DNA from: Saturnia japonica
Lineage: Eukaryota > Arthropoda > Insecta > Lepidoptera > Saturniidae
NCBI GenBank assembly: GCA_033032175.1
Contig: CM065312.1
Span: forward strand, 1,054,001 to 1,118,000
Direction: 5' to 3'
DNA length: 64,000 nucleotides
Each line of letters begins with the position of its first letter. Within the stretch, counting starts at the first letter, position 1. This document shows positions 9,301 to 18,769 of this stretch, piece by piece. A program made the position numbers and the translations under genes. The notes beneath the pieces were generated by a model. The model ran no database searches. It saw nothing but the letters and a program-made list of their open reading frames with translations, and was not told where the DNA came from.

Positions 9301-11589
9301 ATTCGTACCTTTACAAGAAGCATCGTAGACCACACGAAGTTTCGTTGTTTCTCTGTCCTTCTTAATCACAGCATGATGAGGTAGATAGACAGCCTTTGGA
9401 TTTTTTATTTCTTCAACCTTTGTAATCTCTTCCATATGGTTTTGATCAATGTAATCTTCTATAGCTTTGGTATATTCCTTCTGTAAAGTTTTATCTTTAT
9501 TAAACCTTTTTTCTAATAAATTAAATCTATGTAGAGCGATTTTGTCTAAACTGTTATTTAAACACCTGGGTTCAGAATTTTTAAAGGGTAAACGAACTTT
9601 ATATCGTCCATCTTTCTCTCGTATGGTAGTTGTATTAAATAACTCTTCACATTTATTCTCATCGCTTGTCATTTTCTTATAAACTTCATTAGGTTCTTTT
9701 TCTAGCTCCCAAAATTTCTTCAATATTTCGTCTTCTTTTACTCTAAGGTGTAAGTTTATAATTTTCTTAGGATTAGGATTTTCAATCCGGCCTGATAAAA
9801 CCCATCCGAGTTGCGTATTTTGTGCAACTGGACCACTGTATAAAGGATGTTTCAAAAGACCACTCAAAATGATCTCACTATATATCTCAACTCCCAGGAT
9901 AATGTCGATTTTACCAGGTGTTCCGTACTGAGGATCGGCTAATGGTAGTGTCTCAATATCTGACCATTCTTTGACCACAACATTATTGGTAGGTAGAAAA
10001 GATGTCAAAGAACGTAGCACGAAAGCTTGAACCTGCACAGAAAAATTGGGAGTTTGGATTGACTCTAAATTAAATAAAACCTTACTTTTAATTTTCATAT
10101 CACCATCACCTACACCTGAAACAAGACCATTCATAGGGATTTTATACAAGCCTAATCTTTGTACTGTGTCTTCGGTTACAAAAGATGCTTCAGAACCCTG
10201 ATCTATTAAAACTCGAACTATTTCGGAAAACCCAGATGGGGTTTTGATCTTAGCTAACGCTGTTGCCAGTAGTACTTCACTATTACTCTCCACAGCAAAG
10301 TGAGCCAAGATCTTTTTCTCATTATCTTGATTAGAGGACTCTTTGTTGACAGAAACAGCACGAGTTCTTATATTCTCCGTTGGTGAGGGTCCGCAAGCTG
10401 TAGCTCTCTCAATATGTAATAAGGTATGATGTCTTCTTCCACAGCGTCGACAATAGGTAGGTCGGTGACAGTTTTTCACATTATGGCTTGAGGCAAAACA
10501 ATTGAAGCATAGCCCCTTGGATTTTATAAACTCTATTCTCTTTTCTGGGGGCTGGCTTTTAAATTGTTCACATTGGAATAATAAATGTTGATTATTGCAT
10601 TTTATACAAGCTAAATTTTTATTTATATTTGTTTCTAGTGTGCAGTGATATGACTTCTGTTTTGATCCCATATGTTTATTTATTTTACATTCTTCCAACA
10701 TTTCCAAACTTCTGAATCTTGTCTCTAAGAAGCTCACAAGATCGTTCCATGTTGGAAGACTATCAGAATCGCATTGACTCAAGTTTGATTCCCACAATTT
10801 TCTAGACTCTATATCCAGTTTTGTTACAATTAAATGAATTACGATAGTATCCCATGAATCAACGATTATGCCCAAATTTTTGAGTAATTTTAAGCAAGAC
10901 GATGTATTATCTAAAATTTCTTTTATTGCGGTCGAAGATTCAGTTGTTATAATTCTTTGTGCAAATAAACGCTTCATTACTTCATTCACATTATACCTTT
11001 TGTTATTATATCTGCGTTTTAATTGATTCCAGGCTTCTTCATAATTTGTCTCTGTAGTATTAAGGTTCATAAGAAGTTTCTCTGGTTCACCGGACAAGCA
11101 ACTTTTCAGATAATGTAACTTTTGTACTGGATTTATATTATTATTATTGTGTATTAGGGAAACAAACATGTCATGAAACATTTGCCATTCTTCATAACTT
11201 CCTTTAAAACTCGGCAATTGGATTTGTGGCAATTTAACTTCACATAGTGATTGTGATGGAACAGTTATAGTTTTTGAATTGGAGTCTGACATTTCCGTCA
11301 ACATTTTAAAATCTTCCTTAAGCTTTGTTTTGTAATCCGTATAAATATCGTCGAATTCATAATATACATTGCTTATAAAATACTCGTTTTTCTGTTTTTG
11401 TTCTTTTGACACTTTACTGACAATGTCCGAATGTAAATTCATAAAATCTTTAGAAATTTTCTCTAAATTTTCGAGTTTTGATTCAACGTAATATTTTGTT
11501 ATACGTGTTTTCGGCGATTTTTTATAATTCTCGAAAGCTTTTTTTACCTTTTCTAAATTATCATCTTGCCGCAGATAAAGTGACTCCAT
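6394..11589 (-). CDS. BEL/Pao gag-pol polyprotein
   Basis: A single 1731-residue polyprotein with domains in the usual BEL/Pao order. Gag: an LPQIQLPSFKG segment near residue 119 starts the conserved Pao-type Gag domain, followed by zinc knuckles C361-C374 (CX2CX4HX4C) and C380-H392. Protease: active-site D463-Q-G. Reverse transcriptase: IVADLSQMYRQI (D798) and YMDDLL (D876, D877). RNase H: D1052 in FADASS, E1097, D1127 in WSDST. Integrase: zinc ligands H1360, H1365, C1395, C1398, then D1430, D1496 (SDNGTN) and E1549 (GLWEAG). Every catalytic residue I looked for is present and there is no stop or frameshift. The first ATG, 11589, lies 138 bases after the upstream LTR. Mature proteins would be cut out by the protease. 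Confidence 0.95.
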   Translation of the reverse strand: MESLYLRQDDNLEKVKKAFENYKKSPKTRITKYYVESKLENLEKISKDFMNLHSDIVSKVSKEQKQKNEYFISNVYYEFDDIYTDYKTKLKEDFKMLTEMSDSNSKTITVPSQSLCEVKLPQIQLPSFKGSYEEWQMFHDMFVSLIHNNNNINPVQKLHYLKSCLSGEPEKLLMNLNTTETNYEEAWNQLKRRYNNKRYNVNEVMKRLFAQRIITTESSTAIKEILDNTSSCLKLLKNLGIIVDSWDTIVIHLIVTKLDIESRKLWESNLSQCDSDSLPTWNDLVSFLETRFRSLEMLEECKINKHMGSKQKSYHCTLETNINKNLACIKCNNQHLLFQCEQFKSQPPEKRIEFIKSKGLCFNCFASSHNVKNCHRPTYCRRCGRRHHTLLHIERATACGPSPTENIRTRAVSVNKESSNQDNEKKILAHFAVESNSEVLLATALAKIKTPSGFSEIVRVLIDQGSEASFVTEDTVQRLGLYKIPMNGLVSGVGDGDMKIKSKVLFNLESIQTPNFSVQVQAFVLRSLTSFLPTNNVVVKEWSDIETLPLADPQYGTPGKIDIILGVEIYSEIILSGLLKHPLYSGPVAQNTQLGWVLSGRIENPNPKKIINLHLRVKEDEILKKFWELEKEPNEVYKKMTSDENKCEELFNTTTIREKDGRYKVRLPFKNSEPRCLNNSLDKIALHRFNLLEKRFNKDKTLQKEYTKAIEDYIDQNHMEEITKVEEIKNPKAVYLPHHAVIKKDRETTKLRVVYDASCKGTNNISLNDTFLIGPKIQQDLRHILMRWRYHPYCIVADLSQMYRQILVHEDDTDYQRIYWRRESNQTIQHYRLLRLTFGTACAPYLAVKSLQQLAKDEQQNFPLASAITLKDFYMDDLLTGCEEENDAIQIFNEMNDLMNSGGFQLQKWCTNSYTLLNYIKSEKQKNTETIIFKTDNIVKVLGISWNKITDSFEYNYKIEGIEDVVTKRKVLSDIGRLYDPLGWLAPVIVISKILMQKLWKLNLSWDNILPSELLNEWIAFKRDLCNTKHIKIPRWLNYRTDYACELHVFADASSSAYAAVVYIKVIDNKGNIYVHLVSAKTKVAPIDRQISIPRLELCAAVLAAKLIYEVSVIMGIPKVNLFAWSDSTVVLAWIKGEPSRWTTFVSNRVSDILNILDSHQWNHVSTNNNPADPASRGLSSCDLIKLDMWWHGPDFLIKKNKYKTDFNEFITTEEIKPIKLLATVVKPIENFVWQKFSNLKKALRILSYCRRILKFRLPKDSRPKENITFITTKEMEEVLNICIKATQILYFEEEIKDLKCKENVSKKSILHTLSPILDKNDILRVGGRVTHSPESYDKRHPVILPYESHLTRLITLDAHIKTLHGGPQIMLNYIRSKYWIARGRILVKKIYRECVTCVRYRKQNNNMFMGQLPKARITPSRPFKSAGVDFTGHINIRFSPGRGARSYKGYICLFICMVTKAIHLEAVSDLTSKGFIAAFRRFVSRRGHCQNLYSDNGTNFLGAQKELCEMYKRNISQLTSEFQQMLAGEGTSWHFIPPHAPNFGGLWEAGVRSTKTHLKKIIGDSTLTFEELCTVLTQIEACLNSRPISYISDDPNDPLPLTPGHFLVGEPLITIPDEDHSINKCSNLSRWKFCQRMVNSFWNKWSKEYLITLNNRYKWSVKGDEPNIGDIVIIRDENVPPAKWLLGKIIQKHTGLDGITRVVTVKTKFGLYKRSLNKLCILLNDNKTFK

Positions 11590-11710
11590 TTTGTTCGTAT
11601 AATTTACAACGTAATAGTTGTACTAGGGATTTTTTCCAAGTTCACTTCAAACTAAATAAACGAATAAACTGTTCTTTTACACACTATTTATTAATTTGGT
11701 TTATTTATTT

Positions 11711-11727
11711 CCCGTGTTTCGGCACCA
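11711..11727 (-). promoter_or_regulatory. BEL primer binding site
   Basis: On the coding strand the 17 bases right after the upstream LTR read TGGTGCCGAAACACGGG. This complements a tRNA 3' end CCCGTGTTTCGGCACCA. From memory, insect tRNA-Phe ends CCCGGGTTTCGGCA plus CCA, one mismatch. So tRNA-Phe is the likely primer for minus-strand synthesis. Confidence 0.7.
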
Positions 11728-11886
11728 TGTTCACTCGTTTTAAAATACAATAAAATCAACATTTCACTGAATTTCGTTATTAGTTTTATTCCAAGATTGA
11801 CATAGAGTGATAGATTAAAAGTGTGACCAAATTAACGTAAAAATTACACAGAATATTTTTCTTAATGATACCAATGTTTTCAAACA
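11728..11886 (-). repeat. BEL 5' LTR
   Basis: 159 bp, identical by eye to the LTR at 5950-6108. As the upstream LTR it should carry the promoter; I see no clear TATA box. Confidence 0.95.
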
Positions 11887-11953
11887 TAGTACGACTACGA
11901 TAGTGGCCGGATAGCCAGCTTTACCGACTAGTCGGCACATCTCTATTATTTAT
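11887..11953. repeat. BEL and hAT right junctions and target duplications
   Basis: TAGTA (11887-11891) is the right copy of the BEL duplication. 11892-11945 is the right terminus of the hAT, with subterminal CCGACTAGTCGG. TTATTTAT (11946-11953) is the right hAT duplication. Confidence 0.85.
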
Positions 11954-12127
11954 ATAATGTTAAATTATTTTTACACAATTAAACAAAAGTCAGTAAAATG
12001 AGTTATATATTTATCACAATTTATCACTTCGTCTGCGGTGTTTACTATATTAACACCACGATAAGAAAACACATAGCTGAAAGCGTAGTGCTTATAAAAA
12101 TCGTAGTTTCTTAAGACTTTATTAACT

Positions 12128-12650
12128 ACTAGCTGTGCCCGTGGTTTCGCTCACGTGGACTACAGAATGCTCGCGCGAATCTTTCTTCCCCGCTCCCGGC
12201 TATTTTAAAGATAAAAGTCTTATTGTGGGTATTCCTTAGAAGATAGATGTATACTCTCCCGGACATTTTTGTAGGTATTTTTAATGCCTATAATTATGTA
12301 GTACATTAACTTGCTATATTTCTTATGGTTTACTCAGAATAAGCCATTTAAGCGCCCGAATTGATTCACCATGACTAGTTTTTGTTTTCATTTGTGCGGA
12401 ACCCTAATTTTTTTTCTAAAATAAAAGTAGCCTAAGTTAATCCTGTACCATCCAGCTATCTATCAGTGAAAGTCCCGTCAAAATCGGTCCAACCATTTCG
12501 GAGATTACCCGGAACAAACAGATAGACAGAGAAAAATTTCAAAAATGGGCTTTTTGTTATAGAAATCGTATATACTTTCATACGCATTTGGTAAAAAACT
12601 GTTATTTTGACATTAAAAACAGACACTTCAATTTTATTAATTGTATAGAT
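12128..12650 (-). mobile_element. CTAGT-ending repeat, copy A (probably Helitron-like)
   Basis: Reading on the minus strand, this roughly 520-bp repeat ends with a short imperfect hairpin (CACGTGAGCGAAACCACG) followed by CACAGCTAGT. A hairpin close to a CTAG end next to a T is the 3' end signature of Helitrons, and lepidopteran genomes hold many such non-autonomous copies. At the other end it has AACAAACAGATAGACAG. No coding capacity. Inverted partner at 14262-14786; further copies at 48.6 and 51.6 kb. A SINE or a different DNA element is the alternative. Confidence 0.6.
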
Positions 12651-14261
12651 TTATAGAATGACGATATCGTGATATATTTTCTTTATAAATGGATCAAGTA
12701 ACTAAAGAGTAAAATGCAACTCTGAATACTAAACCTTACGATAACTAAACTAAAAAAAGTGTATCAAATTCAATAGCCAATAAATAGATAGAAAAGCTCA
12801 TCTACCCTAATCAATAATTGTATCTGTAGTTAAGCGTGAGACTATAGTTGGAATGACCAGAATAGATCCGACGCTGTGAGAAGAAAGGACCAAGAGCAAC
12901 ACGGACCAATGTCCAGGTACAGGCTCGTGGTTAACTTATGAAACAGTTGTGGCAGGACCGACTGAACTTTTTAATTAAATTTCTCATTTTAATTTGTAAT
13001 TGTTTTATTCGAATATTTTTATTAATTATTAGTTTTTCATCATCGATAACAATTATTTCTAATAAACAGGTTCCGTTTTTCTCCTATTTATAGAAGAGAC
13101 AAATTAAAGGTTCTTCAAAAGTAGTTTTTGTGAATGTGTCAACAATAACAACACGACAGTTCAGGATAGGATAAATGTTGGCAAGAAAATCCAACATTTT
13201 TTACCGTATTTCATATTCTGAGTGCATTTAACATAGCCTTTTTAAAATCGAAATCAAATGTAATTTTATTATAGACTACATAATTTTTGAACCATTAGGC
13301 CAACAACTAAAAATCAAATTAATATTTGTTAAATAGTATTTTTTGTTATGTGCACAAAGCAGAGAGACATTTTAAGTTTTGATAGAGAATACAAAAAGTT
13401 ACTTCGCTTAAAAAAGTCTGTGTACTTATGTATGCACGTAAAAAGTTACACTTCTTTGGCGTATTATAAGAAAAATAACTCTAAAATTTAATCTCGCGTA
13501 CACAAAAACATGAAGTGTAAATTATTAAATAATTATAATAATGTGAATTCATTATACTAACTTTTTTTTATTCCATAAAAGTATCTTAATGGTGTAGGTA
13601 AATAAATGTAAATATTATTTTAATTTGAATGATTATTTTTGCTTAACGTAAAATTACACGATTAAAAATAAAACCCATTAAAATGAATTAATATTATTAT
13701 CATTGATCGCACTTCCGTTACATAAAGTGAGTGCATCTGTTCATTTTACCTTCTACAAAGTGCACCAAAAGAAGTATTACTCCAGTAATTCTCAATGTAC
13801 TGATTTATCAGTTACGAAATACGAATGTTACGAAAGTACATTTCCTCATGTATTCCGACATAATCTAGAATATTGCAAAAGAAGTGTACACTTACCGGTA
13901 GCGAAAGCTAAAGTCATTGCCAGCGTGAAATACGGGAGGGGAGTATCTTACGCAATCTACAACCCTAAAAAACGAGGGCAACTGGCTCAAGGGTACTATA
14001 ATAGAATAACGTCCTGACTTGAATTAATTCTTAGTGCTGTTTATAGTTGCCATTTCTACTCGTACTAAAATGTTATAATTACAAAGTAAATACATTATTA
14101 GACGTCGTAATTAAATTAGTTTGTTAAGTGCTTCTTTTACGTTTATTTTCAAAGGAAACTAGTGCCGGGAAAAAACAGAGCGCGCATACGGAGACAGTGC
14201 TACCACCTTTATAGTAGACAGTGTAAAAGTACGTTAGTTATCTTTTGGCATACACCGCCAT
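12651..14261. other. Spacer between inverted repeats A and B
   Basis: Mostly AT-rich. A plus-strand open frame runs through 13703-14017 (104 codons from a TTG; no ATG start), with no motif I recognise. On the minus strand the same segment contains a candidate 69-base exon (13896-13964). Nothing else recognised. Confidence 0.4.
13896..13964 (-). CDS. Candidate internal exon, unknown protein
   Basis: On the minus strand a pyrimidine-rich acceptor (CCTCGTTTTTTAG) precedes 69 bases that stay open in one frame, VVDCVRYSPPVFHAGNDF and a few further residues, and end at a strong donor, CCG followed by GTAAGT. The exon is phase-symmetric (one base, 22 codons, two bases), so it could be skipped without frameshift. 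I do not recognise the peptide. Splice-site quality is the main evidence; such pairs also arise by chance in 64 kb. Confidence 0.25.
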
Positions 14262-14786
14262 CTATACAATTCATAAAATTGAAGTGTCTGTTTATAATGT
14301 AAAAATAACATGTTTTTACTAAATGCATATGAAAGAATATACGATACATATAACAGAAAACCCATTTTTAAAATTTTTGTCTGTCTGTCTGTCTGATTAT
14401 TCCGGGTAATCTTCGAAACGGTTGGACCAATTTTGACGGGACTTTCACTGATAGATAGCTGGATGGTACAGGATTAACTTAGGCTATTTTTATTTTAGAA
14501 AAAAAATTAGGGTTCCGCACAAATGAAAACAAAAACTAGTCATGGTGAATCAATTCGGGCGCTTAAATGGCTTATTCTGAGTAAACCATAAGAAATATAG
14601 CAAGTTAATGTACTACATAATTATAGGCATTAAAAATACCTACAAAAATGTCCGGGAGAGTATACATCTATCTTCTAAGGAATACCCACAATAAGACTTT
14701 TATCTTTAAAATAGCCGGGAGCGGGGAAGAAAGATTCGCGCGGGCATTCTGTAGTTCACGTGAGCGAAGCTACGGGCACAGCTAGT
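14262..14786 (+). mobile_element. CTAGT-ending repeat, copy B (probably Helitron-like)
   Basis: Same element as copy A in opposite orientation, ending CACAGCTAGT at 14777-14786. Over roughly 300 bp in the middle the two copies are almost identical, while both ends differ more. Contains a GTCTGTCTGTCTGTCTG run at its left side. Confidence 0.6.
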
Positions 14787-15787
14787 TATATATAAAAATG
14801 ATCGACGATGACTGGTTTTCTTCTAAAAACAATTTCTATAGAAAAGTTTTGTATGAAATCCAGTGGCATCGGAAAACGTATTTCATAATGACCGGGCATA
14901 AGTTCATAACAGGAGATAAGTTATTAAGAACACGGATTATTAGTGCGAATGAACGAACGTAAACCAATAACAGTGGATCCCACATAGAGCCGCATCTGAG
15001 AACCAGTCTTTATTCAGAAGTGTAAGATAAGAGATGTTAATGACGAATGGTTACTAATCTGATCGTATAAAATCAGATTTACATCCAAGACCTTATTCAA
15101 GGTCGAAAAAAAATCTAAGCGTCGACTTCTGTCTTGTGAAGATAAATGTGTTTGGTCACAGCTCTGCCTATGTGAATCCTCAGGGCGTAGATTTTCTCCG
15201 AAAATTTAAGGGTCGTAACCTTACTAAAGCTAACACCGTTACGGATTAGGCCGTAATCCACGAAAAAGGAACAAAGATTTACTTACAAAGTTTCTCAGGA
15301 CGTACAGTTACGTACAAAGGAAACTGTCACATATTATGAAATAGTGTGTAGAACAGACTTTTAGGATTTTTTAATTGATCTTTTTGAATATACTATCATA
15401 CATCAAGACGATTCCCTAAATAAATTGAGGTGTAGGGTAGTCTGTGATGAAAATGAGGATTAATTAGCTAAAATAGTCATCATGTAAGTTAAAATTCATC
15501 AGAATAAGATCGAGCAGTTATTATTATGTAATTGAGCATTTCATAACGTTAACATGTTAATCTCGTTCACTGCGTTCTGGATATTCCTGGGCAATAAACA
15601 ATCGATTACAGATTTGCCATAATTTTTTGAAAAAGTATTCTCAGAGGTTTAGATTATAGGACAGGGATGCTTTTAAACTTATAGTATCGGCGATCGACGA
15701 AACGAAATTTAGGGAACAAGTGATCGACTATCAACTCACTACTACGATAGAAAAACATAATCATTATATTATTAATACGTGAAGCAA
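14787..15787. other. AT-rich stretch, nothing recognised
   Basis: No open frame with recognisable motifs, no repeat with a partner in this window. Confidence 0.5.
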
Positions 15788-16148
15788 AAACTTTATACCC
15801 CCTTTTAAGAGTATTGCGTGCACGGAAGTCTGTGAAATTTAACATGGTTAAAGTTTATATGGAGGAGTGCAGAAAGCTAAAATTTATCTATAATATCTGT
15901 TACTAATATATTCAATTAAATAAGTTAATACTGCGAATCCTAACACTACCAGTGCCATTGAACTTAGACACCCAAAAATATTCACATTGCCTCTCAAAGA
16001 AAAGTGACAGCAAGTATATTAATATATATATATATATATATTATTATATATATGTTTAGGTTCATACTGCAAATGTTAAACAGAAAATAGTCTATGATTA
16101 AAAAGTTACTGGTCGAATTTCGATCATTGGGCGACCGCTAGTGATTAT
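15788..16148 (+). repeat. Dispersed repeat D, copy 1
   Basis: Shares about 210 bp of clear similarity with 58638-58880: GTATTGCGTRCACGGAAG, then a shared ATGGTTAAAGTTTATATGGAG block, and finally TTTCGATCATTGGGCGACCG. This copy holds about 100 extra bases, including a TA microsatellite at 16019-16054. No coding capacity. Class unknown. Confidence 0.65.
16019..16054. repeat. TA microsatellite
   Basis: Run of alternating T and A with two interruptions, inside dispersed repeat D copy 1. Confidence 0.8.
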
Positions 16149-17440
16149 AAAATGGCTTTTACTGCACTTTAAGAATTAAATAGGTCTCGGATAAACGTTG
16201 GAATTCATGGCAGTGCATGTGATCCGCGTGCTTTTCATAGAAAAGCAAGTAATTACTATCATCTGCAAGCGAGACGATAGGCCTTGGTTAGCCAATTGCA
16301 ATATTTGGATTTAATTATTTTCATTCCTAAAAATACTGATTCACACATACAAGTATATTCGAACATTCCTCTTATCTAAACAGGTATGTCATTCCAACGA
16401 GGATTATTGTCTTCATAAATAAAATACCAAAATTTGTGTGTTGGGTTATAAATTCCGCGTTCAACATTATTGTTACAAGCATAATGAAAAGAGACTACAA
16501 GAGTCGTGAGAGAGATTTTGGTCCCCTGATCACGCAATTAAATCCATTTTTTTCATATATTTTTGGTATTATATGTTTTTGATTTATTTATACTTAGCTT
16601 TATATGAGTGACTTTACATAATAGCCCAAAGTTAAAAAAAAAAAGGGCTTAAGGCATTACTACGATTTTATATCTCACATTTATATGTATAACTCCAAAA
16701 AAATAGGTTTAGCAACATAAGAAATATATGGTTATATAAGAAAAATAATTTTAAGGAATTGAAAATTTTATGCGGCATAAATATGTAATACTATTACACA
16801 AAAATATCATAGCAATATTATTCGCCGTGAGTGGGAGCACACCTCACACCTCGGTGGAGTGTCGGAGGCGGAATTGCATCGTAAACCGCGGCAATTACTA
16901 TATACTACTCCGGAGGGAAGTCGGGTACCGGGTACAGTACTGCGAGCCGCATAAGCCGCTTTCTCGCTTCGAAAACGCTGCGAGAAAAACGGCCTAAGAA
17001 AATATTAATATACGCTAAACAGTAAACGTTTACCGGCTTTCGAGAAGACAAGAAAAAACTAAAACAGAATTCAAATTTATTTTGTTTTAAACAGTTTACT
17101 TACTACTTAGTACCTAATATTATATTTCAATAAATTGATTAATATTTAAAGTACCATGGATAGCTCTAGCTAATTAATTGTTGGTTGCTTTCGGTAACTT
17201 ACTTTACGTCATATTCAAGTCTGGAAATGTTAATAATGATTTCATTTTTTCCATATCAATTTTAACCTTTCTCCGCAATAGCGTAGATGGCCTGTTTGTA
17301 AGGAATCTGAACCGTGCTATTATTTACTTTCCCCTTTACTATCATATTGTACTTGTGTGTGATTAGCCCTCTTTGGGACTTTGAACGTACGCTTTGGTAG
17401 GGTTGCCACCTTTGAACATTATATTTACCGCGCTTGTTTT
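16149..17440. other. Non-coding stretch with a GC-rich patch
   Basis: 16825-16995 is GC-rich within an AT-rich region and lies in an open frame of 75 codons (16770-16997) of no recognised family. It could be an exon or repeat fragment. The rest shows nothing. Confidence 0.35.
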
Positions 17441-17444
17441 AACT

Positions 17445-17715
17445 GCCTCATTAGCCTAGAGGTCGTAAGAGCGACTGCTATGCTCGAGGTCCTGGGTTCG
17501 ATTCCCAGGTCGAGCAAAGTGTTATTGGGTTTTTCTATAATATTCTCAGTAGTTGCTCGGAGTTTGGCTTTGTGCCCGATTAATGGCAACCGACCACCTA
17601 TTACATGGGACCTAAAAAGCGTACCCGGCGAACTGTGGGTGTAGTGTTAATATACACTAATGTACACCTTTGCCTTCGAAGACACAGGCGTGATGGCATG
17701 TTTTGTATAGGGTGC
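17445..17715 (+). mobile_element. tRNA-derived SINE, copy 1
   Basis: The head carries RNA polymerase III promoter boxes: A box TAGCCTAGAGG (17452-17462) and a perfect B box GGTTCGATTCC (17495-17505), 32 bases apart. It is not a tRNA gene: no acceptor stem closes around it and the anticodon arm is not tRNA-like. A tRNA-unrelated body follows (AAAGTGTTATTGGGTTTTTC and about 200 more bases), shared with the minus-strand copy at 46.65-46.89 kb. Confidence 0.75.
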
Positions 17716-18769
17716 AATCCAGGGATTGCAGGACAAGTTATAACTTGTTTTATGGTACCTACAAGCTGTTCAATTTAAGTTGTTTTAAAAATACGTTTTA
17801 AGTATAAACAGGGATATTTACATATTATATTTATAAATTACAAAACCGAGTTCGATAAAACATTCTAAAAATATACATGTACGATTTATATACTTGGTTA
17901 TAATCGAATACTACTCTATATTTTATGTGAACCTCACCTAATAATATCACAGCTTTAAAGTAATGCACAAAAGGCAAACAAATTTAACGATATATTATCA
18001 TTTATTACAGAGAATCATAAACGAAATAAATCAACCTTAAAACGTATACCAACTATTGAAAGAAGAAAGCATGCGGTACATGGTACAACGTGGGCCTATG
18101 TTACTTTTTGGTGGCGGCAAATCGAAGGTTTCACGATTAATTAAACGACACTGGGGATGTATGTTGAACCTAGATAGGTAATTATAAAATACTTTTAAAA
18201 TAAATATCAATTGCATTATCATAAATTCTATGTTACCTTGGCTAAACTGTATATGGCACCGGGTGGAGACGCATGGATTTATTCCATAACGTGAACTAAT
18301 TGGCAATTCTACTCGCACTAATAGGATTCTAGGAAAGAACAAACAATTATTTATATATTATTGTATTTGTGCTTGTATTTACGATAAATTTTGTTTTGTA
18401 CACCACACTACACTATATTTTTAACTGATACAAATATAAGTACGTTCAGGCTGATGGTTATAGACAATATTTTATGGTTATTAAGTTTTATATTGAAATT
18501 ATCGCATACGAACTTAAATTATGTAAGTGATTTGACTCAAATTTAAAGCTGTAAGTATTATTTTGTTTATTACAAAATAATATTGTCATAACGCGATTAA
18601 TTTTTTTCATCGGATATGTTAAGTACTCTCTATCTATAGCGATAACTTTAAGAAAATTATCCGTCAAATGGTGGAAAGTTTTGGTGTGAAATATCTAAAG
18701 ACGTAATAAAGAAGTGTCCCAAGAGTCACGCCGTATATGAATATAGAAGTTACTGTCGAAAGTATTCTA
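17716..18769. other. AT-rich stretch, one candidate exon
   Basis: No repeats recognised. A candidate minus-strand exon at 18237-18328 is listed separately. Confidence 0.4.
18237..18328 (-). CDS. Candidate internal exon, unknown protein
   Basis: On the minus strand a pyrimidine-rich acceptor (TTGTTTGTTCTTTCCTAG) is followed by 92 bases open in one frame, reading ILLVRVELPISSRYGINP and then CVSTRCHIQFSQ, and ending CAAG at a GTAACA donor. The surrounding open frame is 101 codons (18037-18342) without a good start. The peptide is not recognised. It could instead be a fragment of a dispersed repeat. Confidence 0.25.

Larger units (their letters stand above)
5950..11886 (-). mobile_element. Complete BEL/Pao LTR retrotransposon
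   Basis: This element of 5937 bp lies on the minus strand inside the hAT remnant. It has two 159-bp LTRs identical by eye, a 5-bp target duplication, a primer binding site next to the upstream LTR, and one unbroken gag-pol frame of 1731 codons. No env-like frame follows. Identical LTRs mean very little time since insertion, because both LTRs are copied from one template. Nothing visible would stop it from being mobile, but activity cannot be read from sequence. Confidence 0.95.
4699..11945 (+). mobile_element. hAT DNA transposon containing a nested BEL/Pao retrotransposon
   Basis: The left end starts TAGAGTTGTGACGA. The right end, read on the other strand, starts TAGAGATGTGCCGA, giving imperfect short terminal inverted repeats. 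Subterminal GCCGACTAG-type repeats occur at both ends. The element is flanked by a perfect 8-bp duplication. Without the BEL insertion it is about 1.3 kb, too short for a full hAT: its transposase gene ends before the third catalytic residue and the C-terminal dimerisation region. So it was already a deleted, non-autonomous copy. Confidence 0.85.

Noticed and set aside
13703..14017. 104-codon plus-strand gene
   Set aside because: Starts at TTG, no upstream ATG, no motif; the minus strand of the same bases has better splice evidence.
12651..14261. Autonomous transposon bounded by inverted repeats A and B
   Set aside because: The arms are a dispersed family also found singly at 48.6 and 51.6 kb, each ending in CTAGT on its own; the spacer encodes no transposase.
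17445..17515. tRNA gene
   Set aside because: A and B boxes are present but the cloverleaf does not close and the body continues as a SINE with a second copy at 46.7 kb.
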